A stretch of DNA of 64,000 nucleotides from Mycolicibacterium sp. CH28 (lineage in GTDB: Bacteria > Actinomycetota > Actinomycetes > Mycobacteriales > Mycobacteriaceae): positions 62,001-126,000 of the forward strand of contig NZ_SRLQ01000018.1 of assembly GCF_004745805.1 (NCBI RefSeq), in the 5' to 3' direction. Below are positions 33,020-41,918 of the stretch, piece after piece. Below the pieces are notes generated by a model, which made no database searches, had not been told where the DNA came from, and saw only the letters and a program-made list of their open reading frames with translations. Numbering within the stretch: position 1 is the stretch's first letter; every line of letters starts with the position of its first letter. A program made the translations under genes and the position numbers.

Positions 33020-33169
33020 ATGGGAAAGAAAACCGCCGACGCGGTCGTCATCAACCTGGAAGCACACCCGCTGTGGCAGTCGGCCCAGCGATACTCCGAA
33101 GAAGTGAACGCGGCCATGCGCAGGCACCCGTCCTTCCAGAGCCGTCAGCACGCCTGCGATCCGACCTGA
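33020..33169 (+). CDS. Possible small protein, 49 residues
   Basis: Short frame MGKKTADAVVINLEAHPLWQ continuing to RRHPSFQSRQHACDPT in the 360-bp space between helicase and release factor 3. AAAGGG lies 9 nt before the ATG; an in-frame GTG at 32993 is an alternative. The composition looks protein-like (amphipathic, acidic/basic mix) rather than the arginine-rich look of shadow frames. No family is recognised. Confidence 0.4.
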   Translation: MGKKTADAVVINLEAHPLWQSAQRYSEEVNAAMRRHPSFQSRQHACDPT

Positions 33170-33244
33170 CCCTGGATCGGGCGTCGCAGCGATACGGGCA
33201 CGATTGGCTGTTTGGGGTCCGCGGCAAATACCATCGACAGCGCA

Positions 33245-34891
33245 ATGACAGATCATGACCTGCACGTACGCCCGTCCTCGGCCGCGACAACCGCGGCAAC
33301 CCGCCTGACGACCGAAGCCGGCCGCCGACGAACCTTTGCCGTCATCAGCCATCCCGACGCCGGTAAGTCGACGTTGACCGAGGCTCTGGTTCTGCATGCC
33401 AAGGTGATCACCGAGGCGGGCGCCATCCACGGCAAAGCCGGCCGACGCGCGACGGTGTCGGACTGGATGGAGATGGAGCAGGCCAGGGGCATCTCCATCA
33501 CCTCGACGGCGCTGCAGTTCCCCTACACCTCCCCGGACGGGCAGGACTGCGTCATCAACCTGCTCGACACCCCCGGGCACGCCGACTTCTCCGAAGACAC
33601 CTACCGGGTGCTGTCCGCCGTCGATTGTGCGGTCATGCTGATCGATGCCGCCAAGGGTCTGGAACCGCAGACCCTCAAGCTGTTTCAGGTCTGCAAGCAT
33701 CGCGGCCTGCCGATCCTCACGGTGATCAACAAGTGGGACCGCCCTGGTCGCCACGCACTGGAGCTGCTCGACGAGATCCAGCAGCGGATCGGACTCAAAC
33801 CCACCCCGCTGACGTGGCCGGTCGGAATTGCGGGCGACTTCAAGGGCGTTCTGGATCGCCGCACCGGCAACTTCATTCGGTTCACCCGCACCGCCGGCGG
33901 TGCCACCGCGGCACCCGAGGAGCACATCGCGCCGGAACGTGCCCACGATGCCGCAGGTATCGACTGGGATAACGCGGTCGAAGAGTGTGAACTGCTCTCC
34001 GCCGACGGCGGTGATCACGACCAGGAGGGCTTTCTGCACGGCGTGACGACGCCCGTGCTGTTCACCTCGGCCGCGCTGAACTTCGGGGTGAACCAGCTCC
34101 TGGACAACCTGGTGCGCCTGGCACCCGCGCCCAGCGGACAGCTCGACGTCGACGGCAATCTGCGCCCGGTCGACTCGGCGTTCAGCGCGTTCGTGTTCAA
34201 GGTGCAGGCCGGCATGGACTCGGCCCACCGTGACCGCATCGCCTACGCGCGGGTCTGCTCGGGCACCTTCGAGCGGGGGGACGTCCTTACCCACGCCGCC
34301 ACCGGCAAGCCGTTCGTCACCAAGTACGCCCAGTCGGTGTTCGGGCAACAACGCTCGACGTTGGACAACGCGTGGCCCGGCGACGTGATCGGGCTGGCCA
34401 ACGCGGCGGCGCTGCGCCCGGGAGACACCCTCTTCCGCGACGTGCCCGTGCAGTTCCCACCGATACCCAGCTTCTCCCCCGAGTACTTCTCCGTCGCCCG
34501 TGGCACCGACCCGAGCAAGCACAAGCAGTTCCGCAAGGGCATCGAGCAGTTGGAGCAGGAGGGCGTGGTGCAGGTGCTGCGCTCGGATCGGCGCGGCGAT
34601 CAGGCGCCGGTGCTCGCCGCCGTCGGCCCGATGCAGTTCGAGGTCGCCAGCCATCGGATGGCAGCCGAACTCAACGCGCCGATCTCGCTGGAACCACTGC
34701 CCTACACGGTGGCCCGCGCCGTCGACCCCGACGACGCGGAGTTCGTCGGCAAGCAGGTGTCGGCGGAGGTGCTGACCCGCTCCGACGGCGTCATGCTCGC
34801 GCTGTTCACCACCCGGTGGCGGCTGCAAGGATTCCAGCAGGACAACCCGAGCGTGGTGTTGCGTTCGCTGGTCGCCGCCGGGGACAACTGA
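33245..34891 (+). CDS. prfC: Peptide chain release factor 3
   Basis: 548-residue translational GTPase that recycles RF1/RF2. The G motifs are all visible: G1 SHPDAGKST, switch region with ARGISITSTALQFPY, G3 DTPGHADFSEDTYR, and G4 NKWDRP (the NKxD motif). Domain III contains SPEYFSVARGTDPSKHKQFR followed by GIEQLEQEGVVQVL, which are RF3 signatures. The ATG at 33245 is used because earlier possible starts (TTG 33212) extend with no family similarity; the ribosome site is weak. RF3 is not universal in bacteria, but the sequence here is clear. Confidence 0.95.
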   Translation: MTDHDLHVRPSSAATTAATRLTTEAGRRRTFAVISHPDAGKSTLTEALVLHAKVITEAGAIHGKAGRRATVSDWMEMEQARGISITSTALQFPYTSPDGQDCVINLLDTPGHADFSEDTYRVLSAVDCAVMLIDAAKGLEPQTLKLFQVCKHRGLPILTVINKWDRPGRHALELLDEIQQRIGLKPTPLTWPVGIAGDFKGVLDRRTGNFIRFTRTAGGATAAPEEHIAPERAHDAAGIDWDNAVEECELLSADGGDHDQEGFLHGVTTPVLFTSAALNFGVNQLLDNLVRLAPAPSGQLDVDGNLRPVDSAFSAFVFKVQAGMDSAHRDRIAYARVCSGTFERGDVLTHAATGKPFVTKYAQSVFGQQRSTLDNAWPGDVIGLANAAALRPGDTLFRDVPVQFPPIPSFSPEYFSVARGTDPSKHKQFRKGIEQLEQEGVVQVLRSDRRGDQAPVLAAVGPMQFEVASHRMAAELNAPISLEPLPYTVARAVDPDDAEFVGKQVSAEVLTRSDGVMLALFTTRWRLQGFQQDNPSVVLRSLVAAGDN

Positions 34892-34900
34892 GCCCGTCGG

Positions 34901-36130
34901 CTACCCGCTGAGGCAGGCGGCCAACGCCGCGAGCAGCCGGTCCACGTCGTCGATGTTGGTGTAGGGACTCAGGCCGATCCGCAGACCCCCGTCAGGCAGA
35001 CCGAGGTGGCGCGCCGCCTCGTAGGCGTAGAACGAGCCGGCCGGGGCGTTGATGCGCTCATCAGCGAGACGAGCGCTGACATCGGCCGAGCGGTGTCCGG
35101 CGAAGGTGACCAGCAGCGTCGGGGTCCGATGCGCGGCCCGTGAATGGATGGTGACCCCGGGCAGTTGCCGCAGGCCCTGCTCGATGACGACGCGCAGCTG
35201 GTCTTCGTGGCGGGCGAGCGCGGTCATGCTCGACACCAGGCGAGCCCGGCGGTCTCCGTCGAAGCCGGTGATCCCGGCCAGGAAGCCGACCGCGGCGCTG
35301 ACCCCGGCCATGATCTCGTACGGCAGGGTGCCGAGCTCGAAGCGTTCCGGAATCTGATCGGTGGACGGTTTGAGCTTGTCCGGGTGTAGACCCTCGAGCA
35401 GATCGGGCCGGGCGGCGAGCACCCCGCAGTGCGGCCCGAGGAACTTGTACGGTGAGCACGCGAAGAAGTCGGCACCCAGATCCGCGACATCGACGACGCT
35501 GTGTGCGGTGTAGTGCACGCCGTCGACGTAGAGCAGGGCCCCCGCCTCGTGGACAGCGGCGGCGATAGTGCGGACGTCGGGCATCGTGCCGATGAGGTTG
35601 GATGCCGCCGTGACGGCGACCAGCCGGGTGCGGTCGCTGAGCTGGGCCGCGACGTTCTCGGCCGGCAGTTCCGCGGTGTCGGCATCGAAGTCCGCCCATC
35701 GCACGGTCACGCCCGCGCGGTCGGCGGCGATCACCCAAGGCCGGATGTTGGCGTCATGGTCCAACCGGGACACCACGATCTCGTCACCGGGTTGCCAGGT
35801 GGCCGAGACCGTCCGGGCCAGGTCAAAGGTCAGTGCGGTCATGCTGCGCCCGAAGATCACCCCGCGCGGGTCGGCATTGAGCAGCTGGCCCATGGACTGC
35901 CGGAACGTGTGCACGATCGCCTCGGCGTTGCGTTCGGAGGCGGTAGTGCTGCCCCGGTTGGACAGGGGGCCGAGCATGGCGTCGCGGATGGCGTCGGCGA
36001 CGACGTCGGGGGTCTGCGACCCGCCCGGGCCGTCGAAGAACGCCGTACCCGACCTCAGCGCCGGAAAACACACCCGGATGGCGTCGACGTCGAGATCCGG
36101 CGGGCGGACGACGCCGCTGGCGAATGTCAT
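34901..36130 (-). CDS. Cysteine desulfurase-like PLP aminotransferase class V
   Basis: 409-residue fold-type I PLP enzyme of the cysteine-desulfurase-like subgroup. Landmarks are AFFDGPGGSQTPDVVADAI (start region), VSRLDHDANIRPW, the cofactor Asp-His element LLYVDGVHYTAHSVVDV, the Schiff-base lysine in CSPYKFLGPHCGVL, and the C-terminal RIGLSPYTNIDDVDRLL. The subgroup lacks the catalytic-cysteine loop of IscS-type enzymes, so true desulfurase activity is not assured. The ATG at 36130 gives MTFASGVVRPP; upstream frame is not coding. It is convergent with release factor 3 and divergent from the bicupin gene. Confidence 0.85.
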   Translation of the reverse strand: MTFASGVVRPPDLDVDAIRVCFPALRSGTAFFDGPGGSQTPDVVADAIRDAMLGPLSNRGSTTASERNAEAIVHTFRQSMGQLLNADPRGVIFGRSMTALTFDLARTVSATWQPGDEIVVSRLDHDANIRPWVIAADRAGVTVRWADFDADTAELPAENVAAQLSDRTRLVAVTAASNLIGTMPDVRTIAAAVHEAGALLYVDGVHYTAHSVVDVADLGADFFACSPYKFLGPHCGVLAARPDLLEGLHPDKLKPSTDQIPERFELGTLPYEIMAGVSAAVGFLAGITGFDGDRRARLVSSMTALARHEDQLRVVIEQGLRQLPGVTIHSRAAHRTPTLLVTFAGHRSADVSARLADERINAPAGSFYAYEAARHLGLPDGGLRIGLSPYTNIDDVDRLLAALAACLSG

Positions 36131-36392
36131 AGCTGCATGATCCCCAATCTCGCGGGAATCTGCAGCGGGAACTGCCCGGCCGCCACCACCCTCGCCGACG
36201 GTGGTTGAGAGGTCTTGGATTCCGTCAAAGTCCTTGCATTCCAGCACTACTCGACACAACCGCAGACAGTTACGCCAGCTGAGTCGGCGAGCCCGGATCA
36301 CCTGTCGCGGCCGGCTTCGATGACAATGGGTGTCGCACCTACCCGAGTCGACGACAACGCCCACGCTGGCTACCCGCCCCCAGGAGGATCCC

Positions 36393-37436
36393 GTGCCGAC
36401 AACACCCACCCGCAGCAATCACACGATCTCGCTTCTGGACGGTGAGATCGTCGAGGAGTCCGAGCTCGGTTCGATGCGGCGCGTCACCGCCGACAACCTC
36501 CCCATCCTCAAGGGGTTGTCGATCAAACGGGTGCTGCTCAACCCGGGCGCCATGCGCACCCCGCACTGGCATGCCAACTGCAACGAACTGACCTACTGCG
36601 TGTCCGGCACCGCCCTGGTCTCGATCCTCGACGACGGCAGCAAGTTCTCCACGTTCATCGTGACCGCCGGCCAGATGTTCCACGCCAACTCCGGCTCGCT
36701 GCACCACATCGAGAACATCGGTGACGATGTCGCCGAGTTCATCATCGCCTTCCGCAGCGAACGACCCGAGGACTTCGGGTTCGGCGCCACCCTGGGAGCG
36801 TTCACTGACGCCGTGCTGGGCAACACCTACGACCTGCCCGCCGCCGACTTCGCCACGATCCGCCGTAGTACGACCGATCACAGGCTGGCTGCCCGGGTCG
36901 GTGATCCGGCGATCCCGGCCGCCGCTCACTTCAAGGACCCGCATAAGTTCGACATCGAGGCCCAGGCTCCGGGACTCAACTATGTCAGTGGGAATGCGCG
37001 CTTCGCCCGGGATCAGTTCTGGCCCATCCTCAAAGACATCTCGATGTACTCACTGCGCGTCACCGAGGACGGCATGCGGGAACCGCACTGGCATCCGGCC
37101 ACCGCCGAGATGGGCTATGTCCAGCACGGTAACGCACGCATGACGATCATGAATCCCGATGGCAGCCTTGATACGTGGCAGCTCAACCGCGGCGACATGT
37201 ACTTCATCCCGCGCGCCTACCCACATCACATCGAGAACATCGGCACCGACGAGTGGCACTTCCTGATCTTCTTCGACCAGCCCTTCCCCGCCGATATCGG
37301 TTACCGCGCCTCGGCGAGCGCCTACTCCCGCGAGGTCCTTGCGGCGACGTTCAATACCCACATCGACGATTTGCCCACCTTCCCGTTCACCCCCGCCGAC
37401 CCGCTCATCGTCACCCGCTCCAATCCTGTCGACTGA
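36393..37436 (+). CDS. Bicupin (oxalate-decarboxylase-like)
   Basis: 347-residue two-cupin protein. Cupin 1 has TPHWHANCNELTYCVSG followed by the histidine in GSLHHIENIG; cupin 2 has EPHWHPATAEMGYVQHG followed by YPHHIENIG. Both carry the HxH...E...H metal set of Mn-dependent oxalate decarboxylases. The start is the GTG at 36393 because AGGAGG precedes it ideally. There is no signal peptide, so it is cytosolic. Oxalate decarboxylation or a related acid decarboxylation is plausible; the family also includes non-catalytic storage-like members. It is followed by a hydrolase gene 22 bp downstream on the same strand. Confidence 0.87.
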   Translation: MPTTPTRSNHTISLLDGEIVEESELGSMRRVTADNLPILKGLSIKRVLLNPGAMRTPHWHANCNELTYCVSGTALVSILDDGSKFSTFIVTAGQMFHANSGSLHHIENIGDDVAEFIIAFRSERPEDFGFGATLGAFTDAVLGNTYDLPAADFATIRRSTTDHRLAARVGDPAIPAAAHFKDPHKFDIEAQAPGLNYVSGNARFARDQFWPILKDISMYSLRVTEDGMREPHWHPATAEMGYVQHGNARMTIMNPDGSLDTWQLNRGDMYFIPRAYPHHIENIGTDEWHFLIFFDQPFPADIGYRASASAYSREVLAATFNTHIDDLPTFPFTPADPLIVTRSNPVD

Positions 37437-37458
37437 TCGCCAACCGAAAGGCACCGCA

Positions 37459-38283
37459 ATGGCATTCATCACCACCTCCGACGGCACCGACATCTTCTAC
37501 AAGGACTGGGGGCAGGGCCAACCCATCGTGTTCAGTCACGGCTGGCCGCTCTCATCGGACGACTGGGACAACCAGATGCTGTTCTTCCTGGCCCAGGGCT
37601 ACCGCGTGATCGCCGCCGACCGCCGCGGCCACGGTCGCTCGACCCAGACCCCCGGCGGGCACGACGCAGACCACTACGCCGACGATCTGGCGGCGGTGGT
37701 CGAGCACCTGGATCTGCGCGACGCGATTCACGTCGGACACTCCACCGGCGGTGGTGAGGTGGTGCGCTACCTGGCCCGCCATGGCCAGGGCCGTGCCGCC
37801 AAGGCCGCACTCATCAGCGCGGTGCCGCCGTTGATGGTGCAGACCGAGGCCAACCCGCAGGGCTTGCCCAAGAGTGTGTTCGACGACCTGCAAGCCCAGC
37901 TCGCCGCCAACCGCTCGGAGTTCTACCGGGCGTTGCCATCGGGCCCGTTCTACGGTTTCAACCGGCCGGGGGTCGAGCCCTCCGAGGGCATCATCGCGAA
38001 CTGGTGGCGGCAGGGGATGATGGGCGACGCCCTATCCCACTACGACGGGATCGTCGCGTTCTCCCAAACCGACTTCACCGAGGATTTGCAGAAGATCACC
38101 ATCCCGGTGCTGGTCATGCACAGCGAAGACGACCAGATCGTGCCCTACGTGGCGTCCGGTCCCCGGTCTGCCGAGTTGCTGGAAAACGGCACACTCATCA
38201 CCTACCAAGGATTCCCGCACGGCATGCCCACCACCCACGCCGACGTCATCAACGCCGACCTGCTCACCTTCATCAAGGGGTGA
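37459..38283 (+). CDS. Alpha/beta hydrolase (non-heme haloperoxidase-like)
   Basis: 274-residue alpha/beta hydrolase. The start MAFITTSDGTDIFYKDWGQG is typical of the cofactor-free haloperoxidase/esterase group, with FSHGWPLSSDDWDNQM, the nucleophile elbow GHSTGGGEVV, the acid in VMHSEDDQIVPY and the His in GFPHGMPTTH. Complete triad and length indicate an intact enzyme. True role is more likely perhydrolase or esterase chemistry than halogenation. It appears to form an operon with the bicupin. Confidence 0.88.
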   Translation: MAFITTSDGTDIFYKDWGQGQPIVFSHGWPLSSDDWDNQMLFFLAQGYRVIAADRRGHGRSTQTPGGHDADHYADDLAAVVEHLDLRDAIHVGHSTGGGEVVRYLARHGQGRAAKAALISAVPPLMVQTEANPQGLPKSVFDDLQAQLAANRSEFYRALPSGPFYGFNRPGVEPSEGIIANWWRQGMMGDALSHYDGIVAFSQTDFTEDLQKITIPVLVMHSEDDQIVPYVASGPRSAELLENGTLITYQGFPHGMPTTHADVINADLLTFIKG

Positions 38284-38297
38284 GCGGGTAGGCCCCG

Positions 38298-39299
38298 TCA
38301 GTGACCGGCGTCGCGGGCCAAATCGATGGCGTACTGGTTCACGAAGCGCCCGGCGCCCGGGTCGCCTTGGCCGCACGATCCGTCGGATTCGCCGGGACGC
38401 TTCACCCACAGGAAGGCGTCGATGTGCCCGTTCCCGGTATCGGTGGTCGGTGCGACGCCGAGTGCCCGGCCGCTCGGATTGCACCAGTACATCGGGTCGC
38501 CCTCGACCGGGCCGGCGCCATTGCGTGAGGTGTCGATGACGTAGTGGGCGCCATTGGTCTGACCCGAAATGGCTTCGCCGTATCCGATTTCCTCATCGGT
38601 GGTGAAGAAGTTTGCGGTGTTCAGGCTGAAGCCGCGCGCCTTGCCCACGTCGACCTGGTTGAGCCGCGACGCCATCTCGCCGGCGTTCACCCAGCGCGAG
38701 TGGCCGGCGTCCACGTAGACGGCGGTGGCCGGGTTGGCGGTCAGGGTATCGACGGCGTACCGGATCAGGTCAAAGCGTTCCTGTCGCTGGCTCCCCGACA
38801 GGCAGTCGGCCATGGCAAGCGCATCGGGTTCGAGGATGACAGCGGCCGGCCCGGGCCCGATGGCGGCGGCAACACTGTCGATCCATCCCCGGTAGGCGTC
38901 GGCCGACCCGAATCCGCCCGCGGCGAAGTTGCCACAGTCACGGTGCGGGATGGCGTAGAGCGCCAGCAGCGGGATGGTGCCGGCCGCTTGCGCCGCGGCG
39001 ATGTACTTCGCGTCCACCGACGGGGTCGACAACTGGTCCATCCAGTACGCCTGCGGTGTGTTGGCGATGTAGTCCAACTCCGGGATCGGCGGATTCGCGC
39101 CGTGCGCAGCGCGCATGGCCGCCGAATTGGGGTTCACGTACAGGGGCATACCGGCCAGCGGGTTGGCATCCCCGGCTAGGCGCATCGCCGGCGTCTGGGT
39201 GGGCTCCACCGGTTCGGTAGCGACAACCGTCCCGGCAATGGCGGCGACGGTGACGAAAGGGGCGATCCAACGCGCGACTGCACCAGCAGCTGAGGACAT
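38298..39299 (-). CDS. Secreted glycoside hydrolase family 6 protein (cellulase-like)
   Basis: 333-residue exported GH6 protein. Residues 1-30 form a signal sequence (MSSAAGAVARWIAPFVTVAA). The catalytic region has HRDCGNFAAGGF (Asp121 region) and LEPDALAMADC with the catalytic acid Asp159; SLNTANFF and FLWVKRPGESDGSC near the C-terminus are also family motifs. Mature enzyme would cut beta-1,4-glucans as endoglucanase or cellobiohydrolase. No carbohydrate-binding module is present. The ATG at 39299 is used; a TTG at 39329 would add ten residues. It is divergent from the GH114 lipoprotein gene, a second secreted glycosidase. Confidence 0.9.
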   Translation of the reverse strand: MSSAAGAVARWIAPFVTVAAIAGTVVATEPVEPTQTPAMRLAGDANPLAGMPLYVNPNSAAMRAAHGANPPIPELDYIANTPQAYWMDQLSTPSVDAKYIAAAQAAGTIPLLALYAIPHRDCGNFAAGGFGSADAYRGWIDSVAAAIGPGPAAVILEPDALAMADCLSGSQRQERFDLIRYAVDTLTANPATAVYVDAGHSRWVNAGEMASRLNQVDVGKARGFSLNTANFFTTDEEIGYGEAISGQTNGAHYVIDTSRNGAGPVEGDPMYWCNPSGRALGVAPTTDTGNGHIDAFLWVKRPGESDGSCGQGDPGAGRFVNQYAIDLARDAGH

Positions 39300-39389
39300 C
39301 ACCGAAAGAAAAGTAGTGCGGCTCGTCAATAAGTGCCAATTGTCCGTCGGCGCCCGCTGGCCGGGCCGGCGGGGCGCACACTCGGGTGC

Positions 39390-40190
39390 ATGACGCGAAG
39401 GGCATGTCTGACGATCGTTACCGTCTGCCTCGTGTCATCGTGCGCCTCCGCGCCGACGAGCCCAGTCACACCGGCCGTCGGGGTCCGGGTCGACTATCAG
39501 CTGGGCGGCTCCTACCCGCCAGATCCGGGTGTCGAGGTCGTTGTCCGGGACCGGACCGCCGAGCCGGCCGCCGGCCTGTACAACGTGTGCTATCTCAACG
39601 CATTTCAGGCCCAACCCGGCGATGCTGCCAACTGGACGATCAACGGGCAGGACCTGACGCTACGCGATCACGACGGTCATCGGGTCGTGGACCACGACTG
39701 GGACGAGGCCTTGCTGGATACCTCGACAGCCACCCGCCGGTCGGCCATCGCTCAGGTCGTGAACGACTGGATCGACCAGTGCGGGCACGCCGGTTTTCGC
39801 GCCGTCGAACTCGACAATCTGGACTCGTTCACCCGCTCCGAGGGGTACCTGTCGCCGGAGGACAACCTGGCGCTGGCCCGGACACTGGTGTCCCGAGCCC
39901 ACCAGAACGGATTGGCGGTGGCCCAGAAGAATGCCGCCGAGTTTGCCCAGCGCGCTCGTGACGCCGGCTTCGATTTCGCCATCGCCGAAGAGTGTCAGCA
40001 CTACGACGAATGCGACTTGTACACCAACGTTTACGGTCCGCACGTCATCGAGATCGAATACGGTGATCAACCGGCCGCCGACTTCATCGCAGCCTGTGAC
40101 GTGAACGCTTCGCGCATCTCGGTGCTACGCCGCGACCGTGGTCTAGCGCCGAAGGGGGCACCCGGCCACCTCGCACAGTGGTGCCCGTGA
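39390..40190 (+). CDS. GH114 endo-alpha-1,4-polygalactosaminidase-like lipoprotein
   Basis: 266-residue exported protein. The ATG at 39390 begins MTRRACLTIVTVCLVSSCAS, a lipoprotein signal with lipobox VSSC. The body has the GH114 TIM-barrel pattern: VDYQLGGSYPPDPGVEVVVR, NVCYLNAFQ, AVELDNLDSFTRSEG (with the acidic catalytic-type residues) and FAIAEECQHYDECDLY. The family splits alpha-1,4-linked galactosamine polymers. The substrate in a mycobacterium might be foreign exopolysaccharide or its own galactosamine-bearing cell wall. The gene starts 90 bp from the divergent GH6 gene. Confidence 0.85.
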   Translation: MTRRACLTIVTVCLVSSCASAPTSPVTPAVGVRVDYQLGGSYPPDPGVEVVVRDRTAEPAAGLYNVCYLNAFQAQPGDAANWTINGQDLTLRDHDGHRVVDHDWDEALLDTSTATRRSAIAQVVNDWIDQCGHAGFRAVELDNLDSFTRSEGYLSPEDNLALARTLVSRAHQNGLAVAQKNAAEFAQRARDAGFDFAIAEECQHYDECDLYTNVYGPHVIEIEYGDQPAADFIAACDVNASRISVLRRDRGLAPKGAPGHLAQWCP

Positions 40191-40234
40191 ACCGGTGGTG
40201 CGAAATCGCCTGATGTGCCCCCTAGTCTGGGTGC

Positions 40235-40975
40235 ATGGATGGTCCGAACGGCTTTCGCGGCGATGAGCTCCCAGCCGCGGACGGCAGCCGCCGGTTGCTG
40301 CTCCAGATCGCGTTCACCGCGTGTGCGGTGGTCGTCGCGGTGATCACCGTGCTCTACGTCATGACATCCGGTGACCGGGCCGTGACCGGTCACGCGGTCG
40401 CCGGCGAGACCGCATCGGACCACGCGAAGTCGGTCCGGGTGACGTCGAGCCGGCTGATCACCAAGGAGGGCAGCAACCAGCCCAAGGTCGTGTTGTCGCT
40501 GTACGAGGACTTCCTGTGCCCGCACTGCGCCCACTTCGAACGGGAGTTCGGGCCGACGATCAGTGATCTCATCGCCTCGGGGACAGTGGCCGCCGACTAC
40601 TACATGATCGCCATCCTGGACTCCCCGAACAACCAGAACTACTCGTCGCGGGCCGCCAGCGCGGCGTACTGCGTCGCCGACGACTCGACCGATGCGTTCC
40701 TACGCTTCCACTCCGCGTTGTTCGCGAATCAACCGGACGAGTTTTCGGCAACGTTCCCGACCGACTCACAGTTCGCCGCGATCGCCCGTCAGGCCGGCGC
40801 CGTCGGTGCCGTCGCCGATTGCATCAACGGCAAGCGATATCTGGCGATGGCACAGGATCTGGCGTCCACCGAAGGCGTCAACGCCACCCCGACGGTGCGT
40901 ATCAACGGGCGCGACTACGAGCTGACTACGGCAGCGGCATTGGCCAGGAAGGTCACCGAGCTCGCTGGGCGCTGA
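40235..40975 (+). CDS. Membrane-anchored DsbA-like thiol oxidoreductase
   Basis: 246-residue protein with one N-terminal transmembrane helix (about 21-43) and a periplasmic DsbA-like thioredoxin domain. The active site is CPHC (95-98) inside YEDFLCPHCAHFER; the cis-proline loop is VNATPTVRING. By memory this resembles the mycobacterial DsbA Rv2969c. It would introduce disulfides in exported proteins. A second cysteine pair (YCVADD and DCINGK) may form a structural disulfide. It is convergent with the DUF732 gene. Confidence 0.87.
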   Translation: MDGPNGFRGDELPAADGSRRLLLQIAFTACAVVVAVITVLYVMTSGDRAVTGHAVAGETASDHAKSVRVTSSRLITKEGSNQPKVVLSLYEDFLCPHCAHFEREFGPTISDLIASGTVAADYYMIAILDSPNNQNYSSRAASAAYCVADDSTDAFLRFHSALFANQPDEFSATFPTDSQFAAIARQAGAVGAVADCINGKRYLAMAQDLASTEGVNATPTVRINGRDYELTTAAALARKVTELAGR

Positions 40976-40993
40976 CCACGGGCGCCCGCCGGG

Positions 40994-41911
40994 TCAGTGA
41001 CCGAGGTGGACCTGAACTCCGCGCGACCGGAGCTGTTCGAAGGTGTAGCTGAAATCCCCGCGTTGGCCAACAGACACGATGTAACGATCCTGGCCTTCGG
41101 TGATGGGGAAGGTGAATGAGAACGTGCAGCTGGCTGCGTTTCCGGTCCCCACACCGAGCGCAGTGGTGGCGAGGACTTCCCCCTTGCCGTTCTTGACGGT
41201 CACCGGAGTCGACGAGCCCACGTCGGAGTACCCGTCGGTTCCTCGGCACGAACTTCCGTCGACGGCGATCGCGCCGATGCCGAGGCCGTCGGTGAGGACG
41301 AAAACCCCGGACACCGTTGCCGATTCGAGGACCCGAAACCCCTCGTTGAACTGCGGGCAGAACGAATCGACGGCGATCTTGTCGGCCGGCAGCCCCTGTT
41401 GGGGTCCCCCACCTTCGAGCTGACGGCAGACGTCGTGGCCATGGGCGACGGCATTGGCGTCGGAGCTGAATTGGTTGCTCAGGCCTGCCGTCTGCAGTGC
41501 TTGCAGATAGCCGACATCCGGTGGCGGCGCCGCCCGATACCTGGACCAGAGCAGCCCCCATGCCACCGCCGCCACCATCACGATGATCGCGGTCACCGCG
41601 CCAGTCGCCAGCCATGTCGAGCGAATGCTGGATCGTGCGGACGGCAACTCGACATAGTCCGGCAGCAGCTGGCCGCCGGCCGAGTCCGTTGCTTCGAGCC
41701 GACCGTTGCGCACTCGGTTGGTCGGCCGCCCGGTGACGTAGTACCGGCCCTCGTACCGTGCGGTGGGATCCGGGCGCCACCCGGTAGGCGCGGTGGGCGT
41801 CCGCACACCGCCGCAGCGTGCACACGTTCCACCAGCGTCGAGTTCGGCACCGCAATACGGACAGGCCGCCGGCCCATGGCCAGCCGACCGTCGACGGCGC
41901 CACCGACTCAT
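40994..41911 (-). CDS. Membrane protein with zinc ribbon, DUF2510-like and DUF732 domains
   Basis: 305-residue protein. The N-terminus has a zinc ribbon (CPYCGAELDAGGTCARCG). A DUF2510-like segment (GWRPDPTARYEGRYYVTG) follows, then one transmembrane helix (TWLATGAVTAIIVMVAAVAW), a DUF732 domain (DVGYLQALQTAGLSN ... VCRQLEGGGPQQG) typical of mycobacteria, and a C-terminal beta-rich domain with an SCRG...SC pair. Topology is probably cytoplasmic zinc ribbon and extracytoplasmic DUF732. The ATG at 41911 lies 7 bp after the K+ channel stop, so the two form an operon; a functional link to the channel is possible. Confidence 0.83.
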   Translation of the reverse strand: MSRWRRRRSAGHGPAACPYCGAELDAGGTCARCGGVRTPTAPTGWRPDPTARYEGRYYVTGRPTNRVRNGRLEATDSAGGQLLPDYVELPSARSSIRSTWLATGAVTAIIVMVAAVAWGLLWSRYRAAPPPDVGYLQALQTAGLSNQFSSDANAVAHGHDVCRQLEGGGPQQGLPADKIAVDSFCPQFNEGFRVLESATVSGVFVLTDGLGIGAIAVDGSSCRGTDGYSDVGSSTPVTVKNGKGEVLATTALGVGTGNAASCTFSFTFPITEGQDRYIVSVGQRGDFSYTFEQLRSRGVQVHLGH

Positions 41912-41918
41912 CGTCGGC

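Noticed and set aside
36184..36204. ACCACC-loop-GGTGGT hairpin upstream of the desulfurase-like gene
   Set aside because: Only a 6-bp stem in GC-rich DNA with no regulator nearby and no T-run; not convincing as terminator or operator.
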